9,136 nt of DNA from Salaquimonas sp. (lineage in GTDB: Bacteria > Pseudomonadota > Alphaproteobacteria > Rhizobiales > Rhizobiaceae). Positions 6,415-9,136 of this stretch are shown here, piece after piece; positions within the stretch are counted from its first letter, which is position 1; each line of letters begins with the position of its first letter. A program made the position numbers and the translations under genes. The stretch is from contig JAHEHW010000040.1 of NCBI GenBank assembly GCA_024639745.1, positions 1 to 9,136 of the forward strand, in the 5' to 3' direction. Below the pieces are notes generated by a model. That model saw only the letters and a program-made list of their open reading frames with translations, made no database searches and was not told where the DNA came from.

Positions 6415-6446
6415 AACCGCCGCATGTCGTATGCGGCGGTTTTTTT
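6415..6446 (+). terminator. Intrinsic terminator of the ectABC-ask operon
   Basis: ACCGCCGCAT (6416-6425) pairs perfectly with ATGCGGCGGT (6431-6440) around a GTCGT loop, with one more A-T pair at 6415/6441. A run of seven T (6440-6446) follows. It starts 29 bases after the ask stop. This textbook Rho-independent terminator isolates the ectoine operon from the genes downstream. Confidence 0.93.
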
Positions 6447-6545
6447 GCGTCATTGACAATTCGATATACTGCCCGGAATACAAATCCGAATAATGACGGC
6501 GAAAGCCCTCTGCCGAGGCTTTGGCGAGCATTCCGGATGGCCTGA

Positions 6546-8099
6546 ATGACCGTAGAAAAGGATCCAGATCTGCAATCCCAAACGGAGGTCCTCGCCTTCC
6601 TCCGCGATCCGGCCAGTCATGGAGGCATCAATCCAAGAGAAATCGTCACGCATATTTCACGAGTATTTCTCGTGGGGGATCGGGCACTCAAGTTGAAGCG
6701 TGCCGTGAAACTCCCATTTGTTGATTTTAGCGAGCTTGATACGCGGATACAGACCTGCAGGCGCGAGGTTGCGTTGAACAGGCGGACGGCACCGATGCTG
6801 TATCGTGGTGTGCGGGAAATTGCGCGCAGCGAGGATGGCAGCCTGAGCTTCGATGGGAAGGGCAAGATTGTCGACGCCGTCGTTGAAATGGTCCGCTTCG
6901 ATCAGGACTGTCTGTTCGATCGACTTGCCCGTGACGGCAGGTTGTCCAATCCGGTAATCGACAGCCTTGCGAGGCAAGTCGCCAGCTTTCATGACGATGC
7001 AAAAGTAGTGCCGGACGATGGTGGCTTGGCGGCGATGTTGCGGGTGGCCGAAAAGAATGCGGCATCCTTTGAAGCAAGTGGGCTGTTCGACCCACAATCG
7101 GTGTCGGATCTGCAGTCAGCGCTGATTGAGCGCTTAAGGAACCTGGGGCCTTTACTTGACCGGCGTGCGGAAACCGGTTTCGTGCGCCGCTGTCATGGCG
7201 ACATGCATCTGGGCAATATCGCCTTGATCGAGGGACAGCCTGTGCTGTTTGACTGTATCGAATTCAGCGAGCGACTTGCCAGCATCGATGTCGTCTACGA
7301 TTTAGCTTTTTTAGTAATGGATTTGTGGTTTCAGGGACAGGCAAGTTTCGCAAACCGACTGGCCAACCGTTATTTCGATCAGGTGGAAGACGAAGAAGGT
7401 TATCTGCTTCTTCCCGTATTCATGGCGCTGCGAGCGGCGATCCGGGCGCATGTAACTGCGACAGCCGCCAAGCAGAACAAAGAAGACCGGGAGAACCGTC
7501 AATCCGTTGCTGAGGCCTACTTTCAGTTTTCGGGTAATCTACTTTCGGAACGAACCGGCAGACTGGTTGCCATTGGTGGCTTGAGCGGGTCGGGAAAGAC
7601 GACAATCGCGGAAGCGCTCGCTCCCAGATTGGGAGAGCCGCCGGGGGCGCGTGTCTTCGAAAGCGACCGTCTTCGAAAATCCCTGTTCGGCTGCGACGCT
7701 GAGGATCGCTTGCCAGCTGAAGCTTACAGGCCGGAATTTAATGAAAGAGTTTACGATTCCCTGTTCCGAAAAAGCGTTGACCTAGCTGCGCTGGGCGTTC
7801 CGGTTATCGCGAATGCGGTCTTCGCGCGTGAGGCAGAGCGATCATCGATGACGGCCAATGCGGCGCGTCGAGAAATCCCTTTCGCCGGTATCTGGCTTTA
7901 TGCAGATGCTGAGGCATTGCGGAGCCGTGTTGCGGCCCGGAAAGGCGGGCCTTCCGATGCGACGGTTGATGTGTTGGACCGTCAGTTGAAGATCGACACG
8001 GGACGGATCGATTGGCGCCAGGTTGATGTCAGTGGTAATGTCGATACGATTGTCGGAGAAATCCTTGATCATCTCGGGAAGACAGAACAGGAAAGCTAA
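6546..8099 (+). CDS. Two-domain protein: aminoglycoside-phosphotransferase-like kinase fused to P-loop kinase
   Basis: This 517-residue soluble protein joins two kinase-like halves. The N-terminal half (about 15-325) looks like the APH/choline-kinase fold: LKLKRAVKLPFVDFS (48-62) near the expected ATP lysine, the catalytic-loop motif HGDMHLGN (217-224, with D219 and N224), and a metal-binding-type FDCIEF (235-240). The C-terminal half (about 338-512) is a P-loop kinase with Walker A GLSGSGKT (345-352) and a downstream ESDRLRK (372-378). The pairing matches the recognised COG2187-COG0645 type of fused protein. One family member, Mycobacterium tuberculosis Rv2004c, is in the hypoxia-dormancy regulon. 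The substrate is unknown; despite the domain name, antibiotic resistance is not implied. The start has only a weak GGA (6535-6537). It begins a new unit after the ect terminator and is followed 37 bases later by an alcohol dehydrogenase, probably in one operon. Confidence 0.88.
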   Translation: MTVEKDPDLQSQTEVLAFLRDPASHGGINPREIVTHISRVFLVGDRALKLKRAVKLPFVDFSELDTRIQTCRREVALNRRTAPMLYRGVREIARSEDGSLSFDGKGKIVDAVVEMVRFDQDCLFDRLARDGRLSNPVIDSLARQVASFHDDAKVVPDDGGLAAMLRVAEKNAASFEASGLFDPQSVSDLQSALIERLRNLGPLLDRRAETGFVRRCHGDMHLGNIALIEGQPVLFDCIEFSERLASIDVVYDLAFLVMDLWFQGQASFANRLANRYFDQVEDEEGYLLLPVFMALRAAIRAHVTATAAKQNKEDRENRQSVAEAYFQFSGNLLSERTGRLVAIGGLSGSGKTTIAEALAPRLGEPPGARVFESDRLRKSLFGCDAEDRLPAEAYRPEFNERVYDSLFRKSVDLAALGVPVIANAVFAREAERSSMTANAARREIPFAGIWLYADAEALRSRVAARKGGPSDATVDVLDRQLKIDTGRIDWRQVDVSGNVDTIVGEILDHLGKTEQES

Positions 8100-8125
8100 T
8101 CTGTCCGATTGATATCGAAAGACTC

Positions 8126-8131
8126 GGGAGG
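8126..8131 (+). promoter_or_regulatory. Ribosome binding site setting the GTG start of the alcohol dehydrogenase
   Basis: GGGAGG lies five bases before GTG at 8137 but 14 bases before the in-frame ATG at 8146. The spacing favours the GTG start. Confidence 0.7.
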
Positions 8132-8136
8132 CTCTT

Positions 8137-9120
8137 GTGCATGCGATGGTATTTCGAAGGGCCCACGAGCCCTTGTGTTTGGAGGACTGCCCCGAACCAA
8201 CGCCCGGAAAAGGCGAGGTCCTTGTTGAGATAGCCGCTTGTGGCGTTTGCCGAACGGATCTGCATATCGTTGATGGTGAACTTGATCAGCCGAAGGTGCC
8301 ACTTGTCCCTGGGCATGAAATTGTCGGAAGGGTCAAAGCCTGCGGCCCAAGGGTGAAAAAACTTGAGTCCGGCATGCGGGTCGGTATTCCGTGGCTCGGA
8401 CATGCATGCGGTCATTGCCCCTATTGCGCGATGGGTTCTGAAAATTTGTGCGATGAGCCGCTTTTCACCGGCTACACGCGTGATGGCGGTTATGCCGAGG
8501 CCTGCGTTGCGGATGAAAGTTTCGCTTTTGAGCTTCCTGAGGGCACGGATGACGCGGAGCTTGCTCCCTTGCTTTGCGCCGGGCTGATCGGGCACCGTTC
8601 CTTAAAAATGGCAGGCGACGCCAAGCGGCTCGGACTCTACGGGTTTGGCGCTGCGGCTCATATCGTTGCGCAAGTGGCTCGCTATGAAGGCAGGGAGATA
8701 TTCGCCTTCACAAAACCCGGCGATAAAGAGGGTCAGGCGTTCGCCAGAAAGATGGGCACAAGCTGGACCGGCGGTTCTGATCAATTGCCGCCGGAAGAAT
8801 TGGATGCGGCAATTCTTTTTGCCCCTGTCGGCGCTCTCGTGCCAGGAGCCCTCAAAGCGGTTCGAAAGGGTGGGGTGGTCGTCTGCGGCGGTATTCATAT
8901 GAGCGACATTCCCTCGTTTCCGTATGCTAACCTCTGGGGGGAGCGGGTAATTCGATCGGTTGCCAATCTGACGCGAGAGGACGCAAGATCCTTCCTGAAG
9001 ATCGTCGGCCCGGCCGGCGTGAAGACCGAAATCGAGAGATTTGCCTTGGAAGACGCAAATACCGCACTTGAGCGATTGCGCAGGGGCAAACTGGTTGGCG
9101 CTGCCGTTCTTATCCCATGA
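8137..9120 (+). CDS. Zinc-dependent alcohol dehydrogenase family protein
   Basis: This 327-residue medium-chain dehydrogenase is expected to oxidise an alcohol, or reduce an aldehyde, with a nicotinamide cofactor in the cytosol. The catalytic-zinc residues are C38 (ACGVCRTDLH), H60-E61 (VPGHEIVG) and C147 (LLCAG). The structural-zinc cysteines are C91, C94, C97 and C105 (HACGHCPYC ... NLC), so both zinc sites look intact. The nucleotide-binding loop is GLYGFGAAAH (166-175), a GxGxxA-like variant of the more usual GxGxxG. The length is slightly short for the family (about 330-350) but no domain is missing. The start is the GTG at 8137, giving the common N-terminus MHAMVF. The gene follows the two-domain kinase by 37 bases with no terminator between them, so they are probably co-transcribed. 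The substrate cannot be read from sequence. Confidence 0.94.
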   Translation: MHAMVFRRAHEPLCLEDCPEPTPGKGEVLVEIAACGVCRTDLHIVDGELDQPKVPLVPGHEIVGRVKACGPRVKKLESGMRVGIPWLGHACGHCPYCAMGSENLCDEPLFTGYTRDGGYAEACVADESFAFELPEGTDDAELAPLLCAGLIGHRSLKMAGDAKRLGLYGFGAAAHIVAQVARYEGREIFAFTKPGDKEGQAFARKMGTSWTGGSDQLPPEELDAAILFAPVGALVPGALKAVRKGGVVVCGGIHMSDIPSFPYANLWGERVIRSVANLTREDARSFLKIVGPAGVKTEIERFALEDANTALERLRRGKLVGAAVLIP

Positions 9121-9136
9121 TCCCGCACGCGAAGCC

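Noticed and set aside
6453..6481. TTGACA at 6453-6458 as a promoter for the kinase-ADH unit
   Set aside because: The -35 is perfect, but 17 bases later the sequence is GAATAC, a poor -10. A good -10-like TATACT at 6465-6470 is only six bases away. A promoter must be near, but this pair does not define it.
6546..7520. Reading the APH-like half as an antibiotic-resistance gene
   Set aside because: The fold is shared by many small-molecule kinases, and the fusion to a P-loop kinase marks a separate housekeeping or stress family.
8029..8595. 188-residue open frame on the minus strand across the kinase end and ADH start
   Set aside because: It overlaps two well-supported genes on the other strand, has no domain signature, and no ribosome site was noted.
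1..9136. Mobile element, prophage, CRISPR or defence system
   Set aside because: No transposase, integrase, regular spaced repeats or defence-type domains were seen; all major genes are metabolic or regulatory.

Overview
The window reads as part of the chromosome of a halotolerant or marine alphaproteobacterium. The basis is a complete ectoine operon of the form ectABC plus a dedicated aspartate kinase, a divergent MarR-type EctR regulator, moderate-to-high GC, and protein family variants typical of that class. I cannot fix the genus from this sequence.

Layout. Positions 1-101 hold the C-terminal end of an upstream gene, possibly a YkuD-type L,D-transpeptidase. A small predicted lipoprotein of unknown function follows (130-471). 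A 270-base gap with several short hairpins then precedes a complete PhaA-type acetyl-CoA acetyltransferase (742-1923). This thiolase runs tail-to-tail into ectR (1942-2442, minus strand) with only 18 bases between the stop codons.

ectR is divergent from ectA (2698-3219). The 255-base AT-richer interval between them carries several short inverted repeats and is the obvious control region. ectA, ectB (3251-4540), ectC (4546-4935) and ask_ect (ATG at 4950, to 6386) are co-directional, with gaps of 31, 5 and 14 bases, and the run ends in a strong intrinsic terminator (6415-6446). Ask_Ect makes aspartyl phosphate for the pathway. EctB transaminates aspartate semialdehyde to L-2,4-diaminobutyrate, EctA acetylates it with acetyl-CoA, and EctC cyclises it to ectoine. 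No ectoine hydroxylase (ectD) lies next to the operon.

After the terminator is a second co-directional pair: a two-domain protein with an aminoglycoside-phosphotransferase-like N-terminal half and a P-loop kinase C-terminal half (6546-8099), and a zinc-dependent alcohol dehydrogenase (GTG start at 8137, to 9120). They look like an independent stress or energy-metabolism unit.

No tRNA, rRNA, CRISPR array, insertion sequence or prophage gene was seen. The ectoine operon is a known system. The least explained items are the small lipoprotein, the kinase-ADH pair and the control sites between ectR and ectA.
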